The position numbers and the translations under genes were made by a program. Shown here one piece after another: positions 23,496 to 31,975 of a stretch of DNA of 64,000 nt. The DNA comes from Teretinema zuelzerae. GTDB lineage: Bacteria; Spirochaetota; Spirochaetia; Treponematales; Treponemataceae. Within the stretch, counting starts at the first letter, position 1; each line of letters begins with the position of its first letter. Location: NCBI RefSeq assembly GCF_021021555.1, contig NZ_JAINWA010000003.1:1-64000 (forward strand), given 5' to 3'. The notes under the pieces were generated by a model. It did no database searches. It saw only the letters and a list, made by a program, of their open reading frames with translations, and was not told where the DNA came from.

Positions 23496-25582
23496 TATTG
23501 AACATCCTTGCGCGCTGCGTGCATCGCGGCCCAGATAAAATCCTGGGGCGCCGGAACTTTCTCGGCCTGTTTACCGATGATCTGCGAAAGGGCCGCGTTG
23601 TAAGCGGCCGGAATGAGATTTCCGGCGATCGTTCCTATTCCCCTGGAAGGAGATTCCGAATCGACGAGGATGATATGAATGTCCGGCATTTTCGCGGGGG
23701 ATAAAACGTTGTATTGAATGCTGTCCCGCGGGGCGAGCTTGCCGTCTTTAACCGTGATATGCTCGGTAAGCGTCTTTGACAGCGCCGCGTACGCCGACTT
23801 TCGCAGAGCCGTCGTCGCCGAGTTTTTATTTCTGATTTTTCCCGCGTTGCAGGCGATCCAGATGTTCTGAATGACGACCTCGTAGGTCGCGGGATTAAGC
23901 TCCAATTCTACGGCGCACGCTCCCGGCGTCGTCGAGATGAACGGAGTTCCGCAACAGGTTTTCGGGTTCCAGGACGAGGCGCGCGGAGCTGTCCATATTT
24001 TTTTTACGGATATCGGAAGCGGCTGGCGGAAGCGTTGTTTTTGAATCGTGGCGCACGCTTTTTCCAGCAGGGGAAGCTGTATCGCGAGTTTTGCGGACAA
24101 CGTGTCGGGGCCCGTTTCGCTCATCGTATCGGTATCTACTCCTGCGAACTCTATAGCGTCTTCTTCGATTCCGAGAATGTCGGCGGCCGTCCGTCTCATC
24201 GCCTGCCTCATTCCCGACGACTGTACATCGGCGAAAATTTTCAGGATGCCGTCTGTTTCCATGGTCATTTCGAGGCTGTATTTCGTTCCATCCGGAACGC
24301 GCGAAGTAAATCCGTTTCCCTGGAAGCCGGTCGCCAACGAGATTGATTTGATGGTTCCGTCCCGGAAGTCTTTCTTGCGATTCGCCAGCAAGCTGTAGGC
24401 GGCGTATTTACGGGGAAAATCGCTGGCTATGCATAAGTGTTCGAGCAATTCCGCGATTTCCATTTCACCGATGTCGTCGGTGATTCCTGCCCTGTCTTCC
24501 TGCTTTTTCGTCCTTTTATACCGCAGATTCAGGAGTTTCCATTCGACCGGAGAGATCGGCATGCGCTGGAGCGCTTTCGAGAAATGCGATTCCAAAGCGA
24601 GCAGGGCGGACGATTCTCCCCATCCCGACAGGGTTCCCATCGGGGGCAGGCTGGTCCGGATCGCCCATGTTTCAACGCGGTACGCTTCGGGTTCGTATAG
24701 ACCGGTCGCCGAAATGCTGATGCGGTCGACGATTTCGTCGATCAGGGGGCTGTAGGCTCCGGCATTTACCAAAATGCGGACGATGAGGGCTTTGAGCTTG
24801 CCGTCTTCTCCGATCTTGCTTCTGCAGCGGATCAGTACGGGCGCCGATTTTCCTGAAAAAAGAAAGTCTTCCTGGCGGGTGAAGGCGATCTGCACCGGGT
24901 GTTTGCATAGAACCGACGCTAGCGCCGCCTGAGCCGCCAACAGGGATGGAAACCATATTTTACCGTCCATCGGATCGCCCAGCGCGGTCGGCGCAACTCG
25001 TATTTCCCGGGGATCGAGGTCGAGAACGGCTGAAACCGTGTTCCTGACATGGAAGGGCCACTGGGTGGCCAGATGGATATCCATCCGGTCTCCCGCCAAA
25101 TTCACGTTCACCGCCAGCGGTTCGGCGTAATAGTGGTCGCTCGGCCCGATTTCCGTGGTGCTTTCGGTTTCCAGCCCCTCTCCTTCGAAAACCTGGTCGG
25201 GATCTCCGATATAGATCACTCGCTTCGCCGCGACCTGTGAGGCTGCAAACTGCGTATCGAAATGAAGCGGGTCGAGTTTTTCGGTTTCTATGAGAACTTC
25301 CGCGACCAGTTCGCGCACCTTCGTCAGGTCGGGGCCGACCAGAACGCCGAGCGGCTCGCCGAAGTAGGCTATTTCATAGGGAGTGAAGACCGGGATGGAT
25401 GTTCCGAATGCGCGCAGACGGTTTTCTCCGGGAATATCGGTCGCGGTATAGAGATGGTATCCGTCGGGCAGGGGCGGGCTCTTTATGTTTACGAGCCGCC
25501 CTCGTTGAATCGAGGAGCGCACCAGTACGCCGTAGTATTGATTCGGGAATTTCAAGTCGGTGCAAAACGCCCGTTCATCCAT
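23495..25582 (-). CDS. Molybdenum hydroxylase large subunit, divergent, with family motifs lost
   Basis: 695 residues, shorter than usual (about 750-800) and missing much of the N-terminal hammerhead entry. The fold is recognisable: SDHYYAEPLAVNV, HVRNTVSAVLDLDPREIRV and a C-terminal GIGTIAGNLIPAAYNAAL. The cofactor and catalytic motifs are changed: GGGFGGK reads GDPMDGK (202-208), RGFGxPQ reads SGWGESS (319-325), the GQG cofactor loop reads SSGMRQ (455-460), and the catalytic Glu of GxGEP is Thr651. It is therefore either a non-canonical enzyme or inactive. It begins 5 nt after the DegT aminotransferase gene, so it appears to belong to the same transcript. Confidence 0.85.
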   Translation of the reverse strand: MDERAFCTDLKFPNQYYGVLVRSSIQRGRLVNIKSPPLPDGYHLYTATDIPGENRLRAFGTSIPVFTPYEIAYFGEPLGVLVGPDLTKVRELVAEVLIETEKLDPLHFDTQFAASQVAAKRVIYIGDPDQVFEGEGLETESTTEIGPSDHYYAEPLAVNVNLAGDRMDIHLATQWPFHVRNTVSAVLDLDPREIRVAPTALGDPMDGKIWFPSLLAAQAALASVLCKHPVQIAFTRQEDFLFSGKSAPVLIRCRSKIGEDGKLKALIVRILVNAGAYSPLIDEIVDRISISATGLYEPEAYRVETWAIRTSLPPMGTLSGWGESSALLALESHFSKALQRMPISPVEWKLLNLRYKRTKKQEDRAGITDDIGEMEIAELLEHLCIASDFPRKYAAYSLLANRKKDFRDGTIKSISLATGFQGNGFTSRVPDGTKYSLEMTMETDGILKIFADVQSSGMRQAMRRTAADILGIEEDAIEFAGVDTDTMSETGPDTLSAKLAIQLPLLEKACATIQKQRFRQPLPISVKKIWTAPRASSWNPKTCCGTPFISTTPGACAVELELNPATYEVVIQNIWIACNAGKIRNKNSATTALRKSAYAALSKTLTEHITVKDGKLAPRDSIQYNVLSPAKMPDIHIILVDSESPSRGIGTIAGNLIPAAYNAALSQIIGKQAEKVPAPQDFIWAAMHAARKDVQ

Positions 25583-25587
25583 GCGGC

Positions 25588-26763
25588 TCAGCTCCTTGCG
25601 TAGGTATCCGCTGTCGAAATAACAGCCCTGATCACCCGGTCTTCCTGTTCTTCGCTCATGCCCGGCCAGAAGGGAAGCGTAATTGTCGTCTCGTATCGGC
25701 GCGCGGAACAGGGAAATTCTTCTCTCGTAAGATTATAGCGTTTTTTAAAATATGTCAGTTCAAAATGCGGAATAAAGTGGACTGAAATGCCCAATCCCTG
25801 TTTCTGCAGTTCGGCGGCGAATTCGTCCCTGCCGATCGTCAGTTTTTCGGGGATAATGCGCAACAGGAACAGATGCCATGCATTTCCCGTCCCGTCCGGA
25901 GGGAGCTCCAGGCTCGGGCAGGACCGGAAGGCTTCGGCGTATTTTCTGGCCGTTTTGCTTCTCTGGTCGAGAAACGAATCAGCTTTTTTCAATTGTTCGC
26001 GGCCGATTGCCGCGAGAATGTCGGGCAGATTGCATTTCCATCCGTCCTCAACCACGTCGTAGACCCAGGATGCCTGCACAGAGGTATACCGGTCCCATAT
26101 CGTTCTGTTTATGCCGTGGGACCGCATCAGCTTGATCCGCTTTTCCGCTTCGTCGCCGCGCACATGAACCATGCCTCCTTCCCCGGTGGTGATGGTTTTG
26201 GTTGCGTAAAACGACCACACTCCCGCGTCGCCGAGCGTTCCCGCGAAGCCTCCAGGCGTCCGCGAGGGAAAGGCGTGGGCCGCGTCCTCGATGACCGCTT
26301 TTCCGTATTTTTTTCCAAGATAACAAATGGCTTCCATGTCGCAGGGAAGCCCCGCGACATGGACCGGAACAATCGCGCGAATTTCAGGATGCTTTTTCAA
26401 CGCTTCTTCGATCCTGTTCGGATCGATGTTGTAAGAATCGCTTTCGATGTCCGCCCAGCGTATGTCGGCTCCGAGGTGCCGTGCCGCGGTCGCCGTAGAG
26501 GCGAAGGTGTAGGGCGTCGTCAGTATCGATGTTCCCGGGCCTACGCCGAAGGCGTCGTATGCGAGCATGAGGCCAGATGTCGCGCTGTTCACTGCGAGGC
26601 AGTGCGTTCCGCCGATGAAGCGCGAAAACTCGTTTTCGAAGGCAAGCGCTTCTGGACCCGTCGTCAGCCACCCCGAGCGCAGCACGCGCAGAACGGCGTC
26701 TTCTTCGTCCTGAGAAAAGGACGGTTTGAAAAAAGGTATGTTATCGTTCATGTTTTCCGCCAT
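25588..26763 (-). CDS. DegT/DnrJ/EryC1/StrS sugar aminotransferase
   Basis: 391 residues. PLP enzyme that aminates keto-sugar nucleotides. Visible features are VNSATSGLMLAYDAFGVGPG (cofactor region), VIEDAAHAF and the PLP lysine in FYATKTITTGEGG. It would accept the 4-keto sugar made by the CapD-like enzyme encoded just upstream, whose stop it overlaps by 23 nt. The start at 26763 follows AAGGAAGG. Such products are building blocks for surface glycans or glycosylated flagellin. Confidence 0.92.
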   Translation of the reverse strand: MAENMNDNIPFFKPSFSQDEEDAVLRVLRSGWLTTGPEALAFENEFSRFIGGTHCLAVNSATSGLMLAYDAFGVGPGTSILTTPYTFASTATAARHLGADIRWADIESDSYNIDPNRIEEALKKHPEIRAIVPVHVAGLPCDMEAICYLGKKYGKAVIEDAAHAFPSRTPGGFAGTLGDAGVWSFYATKTITTGEGGMVHVRGDEAEKRIKLMRSHGINRTIWDRYTSVQASWVYDVVEDGWKCNLPDILAAIGREQLKKADSFLDQRSKTARKYAEAFRSCPSLELPPDGTGNAWHLFLLRIIPEKLTIGRDEFAAELQKQGLGISVHFIPHFELTYFKKRYNLTREEFPCSARRYETTITLPFWPGMSEEQEDRVIRAVISTADTYARS

Positions 26764-28240
26764 TCATTCCTTCCTTTATTCCCGGAACATGGCCGGCAAG
26801 AATGCGATAGAGTTCTTTTCTGTTTCTGTACAGGTGCGCGGCCTCGGGATCGAAGAGGCAGATCGGCCGTATTTCCTCCATAAAGGAATCAAGATCGAGG
26901 GTTTTGTCTTCTTCCGACCGTTCCAGCTTGAGTATTCGGGGAAAATCCGTTTCCATCGGTTTTTCGCGCCTGCTCCACAGCGGCTCGTCGAGGCGTTCTC
27001 CCGGACGCGAACCGATGATCGAGACGGGAATATCCTTTCCCGGCTCGTACCCCATGAAGCGGATGAGCTGTTCCGCTATTTCAATGATTTTTACCGGCTC
27101 GCCCATGTCGAGAAGATATGAGTTGCCGTTTTTTCCGACTCCGCCTGTTTTTAAAACGAGCGAACAGGCCTCCGGAATGGTCATGAAGTACCGCACCATC
27201 TGCGGATCGGTAACCGTCACCGGGCCGCCCTTTTTAATCTGATCGATGAAAAGCGGAAGAATGGAACCTCTCGAGCCGAGCACATTGCCGAATCTCACGA
27301 ACATATAGGCCGTATCGGCAGGGGCTTTTTTTCCGGCGTCGAGCACCATGTTTTCGCAGAGCATTTTCGACACTCCGTAAGCGGAAACAGGCTCAACCGC
27401 CTTGTCGGTCGAAATAAGAACAAACCGTTTAACGCCCTGGGCCAGGCAGGCGTCAATCAGGTTCTTCGTTCCGAAAATATTGTTTTCCATCACGGCGACG
27501 GGATTTTCTTCCATGAGGGGCACATGCTTATATGCCGCGGCGTGAAACACGACGTCGCAATGCAGCTGTCCGATGATGTACCGCATATACTCACGGTCTT
27601 TCAGTTCGCCTATGACCGGCACTATCGTCGCTTTTTCTCCGACCCCGCTTTCCTGTAAAAGACGCAGCTCCCTGTCGATCTGATAGATTGAATTTTCTCC
27701 GTGGCCGAACAGATATATTCGTTCGGCGCCGCCTGAAAGAAGCTGGCGCGCGAGTTCGCTTCCGATCGAACCTCCGGCTCCCGTGATCAGCACCCGTTTT
27801 CCCCTCAGATACGCGAGGCTTTCCTTGAGGCTGATCGCTACCGGGGCTCTGCCCAGAAGATCCTGAGGGTTTATGTCTCGCGCCTGTATGAGGTGGGCCG
27901 ATCCTTCAAGAATCTGGGCAATGCCGGGCAGCAGCCTGATACGGGAAAAACCGGCGGCTTTGAGCACGCTGTAAATGTTACGGAGCGTTTGAGGGCTTGC
28001 GCTCGGAATCGCGATGAGCGCTTCGTCGCCCGCTCCTATCCGGAGAAGCCTGGCCGTCTGCTCGATGGGGCCCAGAACGGGAGTTCCGTCGATGGTTTTG
28101 CCGATTTTCTGGGGATCGTCGTCGAGAAAGGCGATAACCTTTCCGAAGATTCCTTTTTCGCGTATTTCCCGGGCGAGCATCGTTCCGGCGATTCCCGCTC
28201 CAATAATATGAATATTCGTTTCAGAAAAAGACTTCGTCAT
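26741..28240 (-). CDS. CapD/WbpM-like nucleotide-sugar 4,6-dehydratase, soluble form
   Basis: 499 residues. An N-terminal nucleotide-binding domain (about 8-125, HIIGAGIAGTMLAREI) is followed by an extended SDR domain with GAGGSIGSELARQLL (about 155-170), AAAYKHVPLMEENP and STDKAVEPVSAYGVSK. Homologues usually carry four N-terminal membrane helices; here they are absent. The active site has a standard YxxxK (YGVSK), whereas many relatives have Met in place of Tyr. It probably makes UDP-4-keto-6-deoxy-HexNAc for the DegT enzyme downstream. It starts 1 nt after the NusG-like gene. Confidence 0.9.
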   Translation of the reverse strand: MTKSFSETNIHIIGAGIAGTMLAREIREKGIFGKVIAFLDDDPQKIGKTIDGTPVLGPIEQTARLLRIGAGDEALIAIPSASPQTLRNIYSVLKAAGFSRIRLLPGIAQILEGSAHLIQARDINPQDLLGRAPVAISLKESLAYLRGKRVLITGAGGSIGSELARQLLSGGAERIYLFGHGENSIYQIDRELRLLQESGVGEKATIVPVIGELKDREYMRYIIGQLHCDVVFHAAAYKHVPLMEENPVAVMENNIFGTKNLIDACLAQGVKRFVLISTDKAVEPVSAYGVSKMLCENMVLDAGKKAPADTAYMFVRFGNVLGSRGSILPLFIDQIKKGGPVTVTDPQMVRYFMTIPEACSLVLKTGGVGKNGNSYLLDMGEPVKIIEIAEQLIRFMGYEPGKDIPVSIIGSRPGERLDEPLWSRREKPMETDFPRILKLERSEEDKTLDLDSFMEEIRPICLFDPEAAHLYRNRKELYRILAGHVPGIKEGMNGGKHER

Positions 28241-28762
28241 TTATTCACGACCTATGATTTCAAAGGCTAGATCGACGAAGAATGATTCTTCATACATATC
28301 AAGCTGAATTTTGGCCCTCTTCTTCCGCCTGTCGACTTTCACGATCTTGCCTTCCAATCCCTTGAGCGGTCCTTCGATCACCTGTATCCGGTCGTTTTCA
28401 TCGAACAGCACCCGGGATGCCTGCGCAATCGGACCGAAAGACATAAAATGCTTCAGAATCGAAAGGTCGCGCCCCGACAAGGGCTTTGCTTCGGAATTAG
28501 CCGGCAAAAAACGGTAGAATCCGGGCGTCGTCCTGAGTATCCAGTATAGAGAGTCGGTAAGTTTCGGAAGTTCTATAAAGATGTATCCGGGAAAAATAGG
28601 CAAAAGAACCGTAGTTTTCTTGCCGTTTTTCGTTTGAGACATTTTTTTTCGCGGAAAAATGAGTCTGAGGGCTTCATTTTCGATTTTGGGAAGAGCAGTT
28701 TGGACTTTTTGTATATAGAGCTCTTCAGAGCGCGTTTTAACTTGGAGGGCAAAATACTCCAT
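28241..28762 (-). CDS. NusG-family antiterminator paralogue (LoaP/RfaH-like)
   Basis: 173 residues. An N-terminal NGN domain (EYFALQVKTRSEELY; LLPIFPGYIFIEL; TPGFYRFLP) and a C-terminal KOW domain (IQVIEGPLKGLEGKIVKVDRRKKRAKIQL). It heads a six-gene minus-strand unit with glycan and molybdenum hydroxylase genes, the place typical of specialised NusG paralogues that help RNA polymerase through long polysaccharide operons. It is not the housekeeping nusG, which normally sits near rpoB and rplK. No SD; a TATGAT box lies 12 nt before the ATG. Confidence 0.88.
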   Translation of the reverse strand: MEYFALQVKTRSEELYIQKVQTALPKIENEALRLIFPRKKMSQTKNGKKTTVLLPIFPGYIFIELPKLTDSLYWILRTTPGFYRFLPANSEAKPLSGRDLSILKHFMSFGPIAQASRVLFDENDRIQVIEGPLKGLEGKIVKVDRRKKRAKIQLDMYEESFFVDLAFEIIGRE

Positions 28763-28851
28763 GCATCGAACAGTATCATAGAAAAATCAAAAAGAAAAGC
28801 TCATCTGCTTTTTTGCTCGGCCGATACTAATATCAGAAAGGGAGGGGACTC

Positions 28852-29379
28852 ATGCGTTCCTTAAAATTTGCAACGGCTATCATTCTGGGCTTTGCGGTGT
28901 CTGCCGCCGGCGCTCAGACTTTCAATCTTTCCATCGTGCAGAATGAAAAAGCGCCTGCGATCGCGATCGAGCTGAGCAGGGTTGTCGAGGATGAAATCCT
29001 GGGGCAATGTTTTAACGCGGGCTTGATTATTTCTAACGATGAAATCCGCTTTAACGGGTCTGATTTTCCGGACAAGAAATTCGGAATCAAACAGGCTGCC
29101 TTCGGCATGTCGGACTACCTTCTGGCCGTGCTTCTCGTTTACGGCAAAAACGAAAAAAAAATAGAAGAAAAAAGCTTAACCTATGCCGAGCTGGAAAAAA
29201 TTCAGTGGAGACTGGTAAAGGTGAGCGACTCCTCCGTAATTGCGGAAAAAACTATAAAAGCGTCGAGCATTCCGGTCCAGGATTCGGATCCGTATAATCA
29301 GGCCCGGGTGATAGCGCGATCGATCACGAGCGAAACCACCGAGCTCGTGAGAAATTCCGGAAAAAAGGAGAAACAATAA
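28852..29379 (+). CDS. Secreted protein of unknown function
   Basis: 175 residues. An N-terminal signal peptide (FATAIILGFAVSAAGAQ) with cleavage likely after AGA near residue 21. The mature part has no motif I recognise; it alternates short strands with charged segments and ends in Lys/Glu. A strong SD (GAAAGGGAGGGG) precedes the ATG. The stop is 1 nt before the SPOR protein gene, so the two are cotranscribed and probably act together at the envelope. Confidence 0.7.
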   Translation: MRSLKFATAIILGFAVSAAGAQTFNLSIVQNEKAPAIAIELSRVVEDEILGQCFNAGLIISNDEIRFNGSDFPDKKFGIKQAAFGMSDYLLAVLLVYGKNEKKIEEKSLTYAELEKIQWRLVKVSDSSVIAEKTIKASSIPVQDSDPYNQARVIARSITSETTELVRNSGKKEKQ

Positions 29380-29380
29380 A

Positions 29381-30817
29381 ATGAAAGGCCTGAAAACCAG
29401 CATTTTCAGCTTGTTGCTTATTCTATCTACAGCAACCGCCCCCCTTTGGGCGATTTGGGAAGGAAACGCCGGCATCGCCGCGGCGGGCGAATTCCCCTCG
29501 TCCGGATTGTTCGCCCGCAGCGACATGTTCCCCAAAAACACCATCGTCGAGATTCAGAATCTCGAGACTGAAATCACTATCCGCGCCGTCATCACCGGTC
29601 CTTCCGGCGTTCCCGGACTCGTCGCGGTATTGTCTCCTGAAACGGCTTCAGCCTTAAGCGTGCGCGCCGGTTCGGTAAGCCGCGTGCGCATATCGGTGCC
29701 CTCCGCGGTTTCCGAGACAGCGGCCCGCGGAACCCTGAGCTCGCCGACCGCCAGCGTCAATCCCGATCCGGATTCGAATCCTGCCGCGGCCGCGGCCATG
29801 GCGAAGATCGACCTGGAAACAACGAACGCGGACACCTCCGCCGACGATCTCATCTCGGCCCTGGGCTCAGAGGCCGCAGCGGAAGATGCCCCCGCGGTTC
29901 AGGAAACTCCCGCGGAACAAACTCCCGCGGAAGAATCGATCGCGGCTCAGGAGACTGCCATCCCGGAAGACTCTGCCGCGACAGCTCCGGCATCGATCAT
30001 CGACACCGCGCCGGACCTGCCTGCATCGGAATCTCCTGCCTCCGTTTCGGAAGCATTCGCGGCAAAAGAACCCGAGCTTCCCTCCGAGGCTCCCGCCGCG
30101 GCCGCTCCTGAAGTTCTGGACGATCCCGTCGCCGAAGCGCCTGAAACCGCGCCTGAACATTACTTTGCGGAGCCTGAGCTGTCCCTGGCAGCCGAAGAAC
30201 CGCCGGAAGCAATCGCCGAACAGGCCGCTGCCGTCGCCTCCGATGCCCCCGTCCCTTCAATTGTACCCGAAACCGAGGTTTCCCTCGTCCCGTCGGCTGA
30301 GCGGCCTCCCGAGGCGCCCGTCGAACAGAACATTTCCGCGGTTCCGGTGGTGCCTGAAATCGCGGCTCCGGCCGCTCCTTCTGCTGAAACCGCGCCGTCG
30401 CCGATAGAAACCGTCCCGTCGATCGCCGTCGTTCCTTCAATCAGGGCTCCCTCGAAAGCCGCCTCTTCGGCTTCCGCCGCCGTCGTTCCCCCGGTTCAGG
30501 CAAGCGCCGCGCCGACCGCGGCCGTCAGTGCTTCGGCCCCGGCTCCCGCCGCGATATCGGGCTTGCCCTTTATCAGCTCCTTTGCGAAAGGAAGCTACTA
30601 TGTGCAGATCGCAAGCTGCGCCGAAACTCTCAACGCCAAGAAAATCGTAGACGAGTGGGGCGCTTCGTATCCCGTCGTCGTCGAGCGCTCTTCCAGCGCG
30701 AAGGGCGAATTATTGAAAGTGTACGTCGGACCCGTCCAAAAAGACGAATACGGAGCTGTCCTCGAACGTTTCCGCCAGCTCGGATTCAAGGATGCCTTCG
30801 TCAAAAAGGCGAATTAA
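29381..30817 (+). CDS. SPOR-domain envelope protein with RlpA-like N-terminus
   Basis: 478 residues. A signal peptide (about 1-24) precedes a domain of about 90 residues (GEFPSSGLFARSDMFPKNTI; VRAGSVSRVRI) that resembles a double-psi beta-barrel as in RlpA. A long linker, about 140-395, is rich in Ala, Pro and Glu and is low complexity. The C-terminal SPOR domain, about 400-478 (GSYYVQIASCAETLNAKKI; LLKVYVGPVQKDEY), binds denuded peptidoglycan in known members. The combination points to a role at the cell wall or septum. The catalytic Asp/His of lytic RlpA are not evident. Confidence 0.8.
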   Translation: MKGLKTSIFSLLLILSTATAPLWAIWEGNAGIAAAGEFPSSGLFARSDMFPKNTIVEIQNLETEITIRAVITGPSGVPGLVAVLSPETASALSVRAGSVSRVRISVPSAVSETAARGTLSSPTASVNPDPDSNPAAAAAMAKIDLETTNADTSADDLISALGSEAAAEDAPAVQETPAEQTPAEESIAAQETAIPEDSAATAPASIIDTAPDLPASESPASVSEAFAAKEPELPSEAPAAAAPEVLDDPVAEAPETAPEHYFAEPELSLAAEEPPEAIAEQAAAVASDAPVPSIVPETEVSLVPSAERPPEAPVEQNISAVPVVPEIAAPAAPSAETAPSPIETVPSIAVVPSIRAPSKAASSASAAVVPPVQASAAPTAAVSASAPAPAAISGLPFISSFAKGSYYVQIASCAETLNAKKIVDEWGASYPVVVERSSSAKGELLKVYVGPVQKDEYGAVLERFRQLGFKDAFVKKAN

Positions 30818-30820
30818 CCG

Positions 30821-31894
30821 ATGGACTATATCGAACAACTTTCGTTTATCGTTGAACGCTCCAGCGCCTTCGCCGGAAAACATGTCAGAATCTCTGTCAT
30901 CGTAAATCCCGTCGCGGGCGGCTTTACCATTCCTTCCCGGGTAAAAGCGAATAAAATCGCTCTGGAGGAAGCCGTTCAGTCTGTTTCCTATCGGAAGCCG
31001 GCAGCCCGTTCCTGTTCCTGCGCTGTGTTTCGCACTGAATCGGCCGGACATGCTTCCCGCCTGGCGCGCGCCGTATTCGACTCGATTCTTGAAGACGCGG
31101 CTTCAGATGTTCTTCATCTCGTCGTAACCGCCGGCGGCGACGGAACAAGCCTGGACGTCCAGGCTGAAATGGCGAAAATGGTTCTGGAAGAGGGCCGCGG
31201 CGAATTGTCCGATCGGGTCTGCCTTCTCAGACTGCCCTTCGGCACCGGAAACGACGGCTCAGACGGTCGAACGCTCTCTGAATCCTTTACTCGCCTTGTC
31301 GGCGACTCCCGCTTCGAATTCAGGCCGGCCGTAGTCGTTCGCCCGCATAACTGTTCTGCTTCCCCCTGGTACGCCTTCAACATCGCGAGCCTCGGCCTCG
31401 ACGCCTTCGTCACCCACATGACGAACCATGTCAAACGGATCGTTCCCGGGGACGTCTACAAAATCTGGGTCGACGCCGCTTGTCTGTTCTACAACCGCCT
31501 CTATCCCCTCGGATCGATGCGGGTTAACGCGTATTCAGCCGACGGCACGCAGGTTTCCTCCTACGCTGAACCCCTGCTTCTCCAGGTGATGGGCGTATCA
31601 GGCTACCGCACCTACGGCTCCAACCAGCGCATCCTTCCAGACGAAAGGAACGTCTGCGCCGCCCGGGACATGAGCCTCCTGCGCAAGCTGTCGCTTAAAA
31701 AATACGTAAAAGAGGGAACTCATGCGGGTTTTCCCGAAATGATCATGTACACTGCCGCCAAACTGGTCATCAACTACGATAAAAAGATTCTCGTGCAGAT
31801 GGACGGCGAGTCCCACCTTTTGGACGCGGCAAGTTTTCCGCTGGTAATGGAATTATCGAAACCCTTCATGCAGGTTCTCGTTCCGCAGATGTAG
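30821..31894 (+). CDS. Diacylglycerol kinase-like lipid kinase
   Basis: 357 residues. The DAGK catalytic domain is visible: VIVNPVAGG (about residues 26-34), VVTAGGDGTSLDVQ and LRLPFGTGND. The C-terminal half (VQMDGESHLLDAASFPLVMELS) matches the YegS/DgkB lipid kinase fold. It would phosphorylate diacylglycerol, a sphingoid base or a related lipid at the inner membrane. It starts 3 nt after the SPOR gene and closes this three-gene operon, before a shared terminator with secA. Confidence 0.85.
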   Translation: MDYIEQLSFIVERSSAFAGKHVRISVIVNPVAGGFTIPSRVKANKIALEEAVQSVSYRKPAARSCSCAVFRTESAGHASRLARAVFDSILEDAASDVLHLVVTAGGDGTSLDVQAEMAKMVLEEGRGELSDRVCLLRLPFGTGNDGSDGRTLSESFTRLVGDSRFEFRPAVVVRPHNCSASPWYAFNIASLGLDAFVTHMTNHVKRIVPGDVYKIWVDAACLFYNRLYPLGSMRVNAYSADGTQVSSYAEPLLLQVMGVSGYRTYGSNQRILPDERNVCAARDMSLLRKLSLKKYVKEGTHAGFPEMIMYTAAKLVINYDKKILVQMDGESHLLDAASFPLVMELSKPFMQVLVPQM

Positions 31895-31924
31895 AATAAA
31901 AGCATTTTATCATTTTGAAATACA

Positions 31925-31962
31925 AAAGCGGTCCGCTTATTCGCCGGACCGCTTTCTTTTTT
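31925..31962. terminator. Bidirectional terminator between the lipid kinase gene and secA
   Basis: AAAGCGGTCCG (31925-31935) pairs perfectly with CGGACCGCTTT (31945-31955); C then seven T follow on the plus strand. On the minus strand the hairpin is followed by TTTTGTATTT, so it can also end secA transcripts. Confidence 0.9.
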
Positions 31963-31975
31963 TGAACGTATCGGG

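Noticed and set aside
29554-30440. Arg-rich and Gly/Arg-rich frames antisense to or overlapping the SPOR protein gene
   Set aside because: Their composition is a by-product of the GC-rich Ala/Pro codons of the real gene.
29880-30540. Possible tandem DNA repeat in the SPOR protein gene
   Set aside because: The protein is Ala/Pro/Glu-rich but the DNA shows no fixed repeat unit; it is a low-complexity linker.
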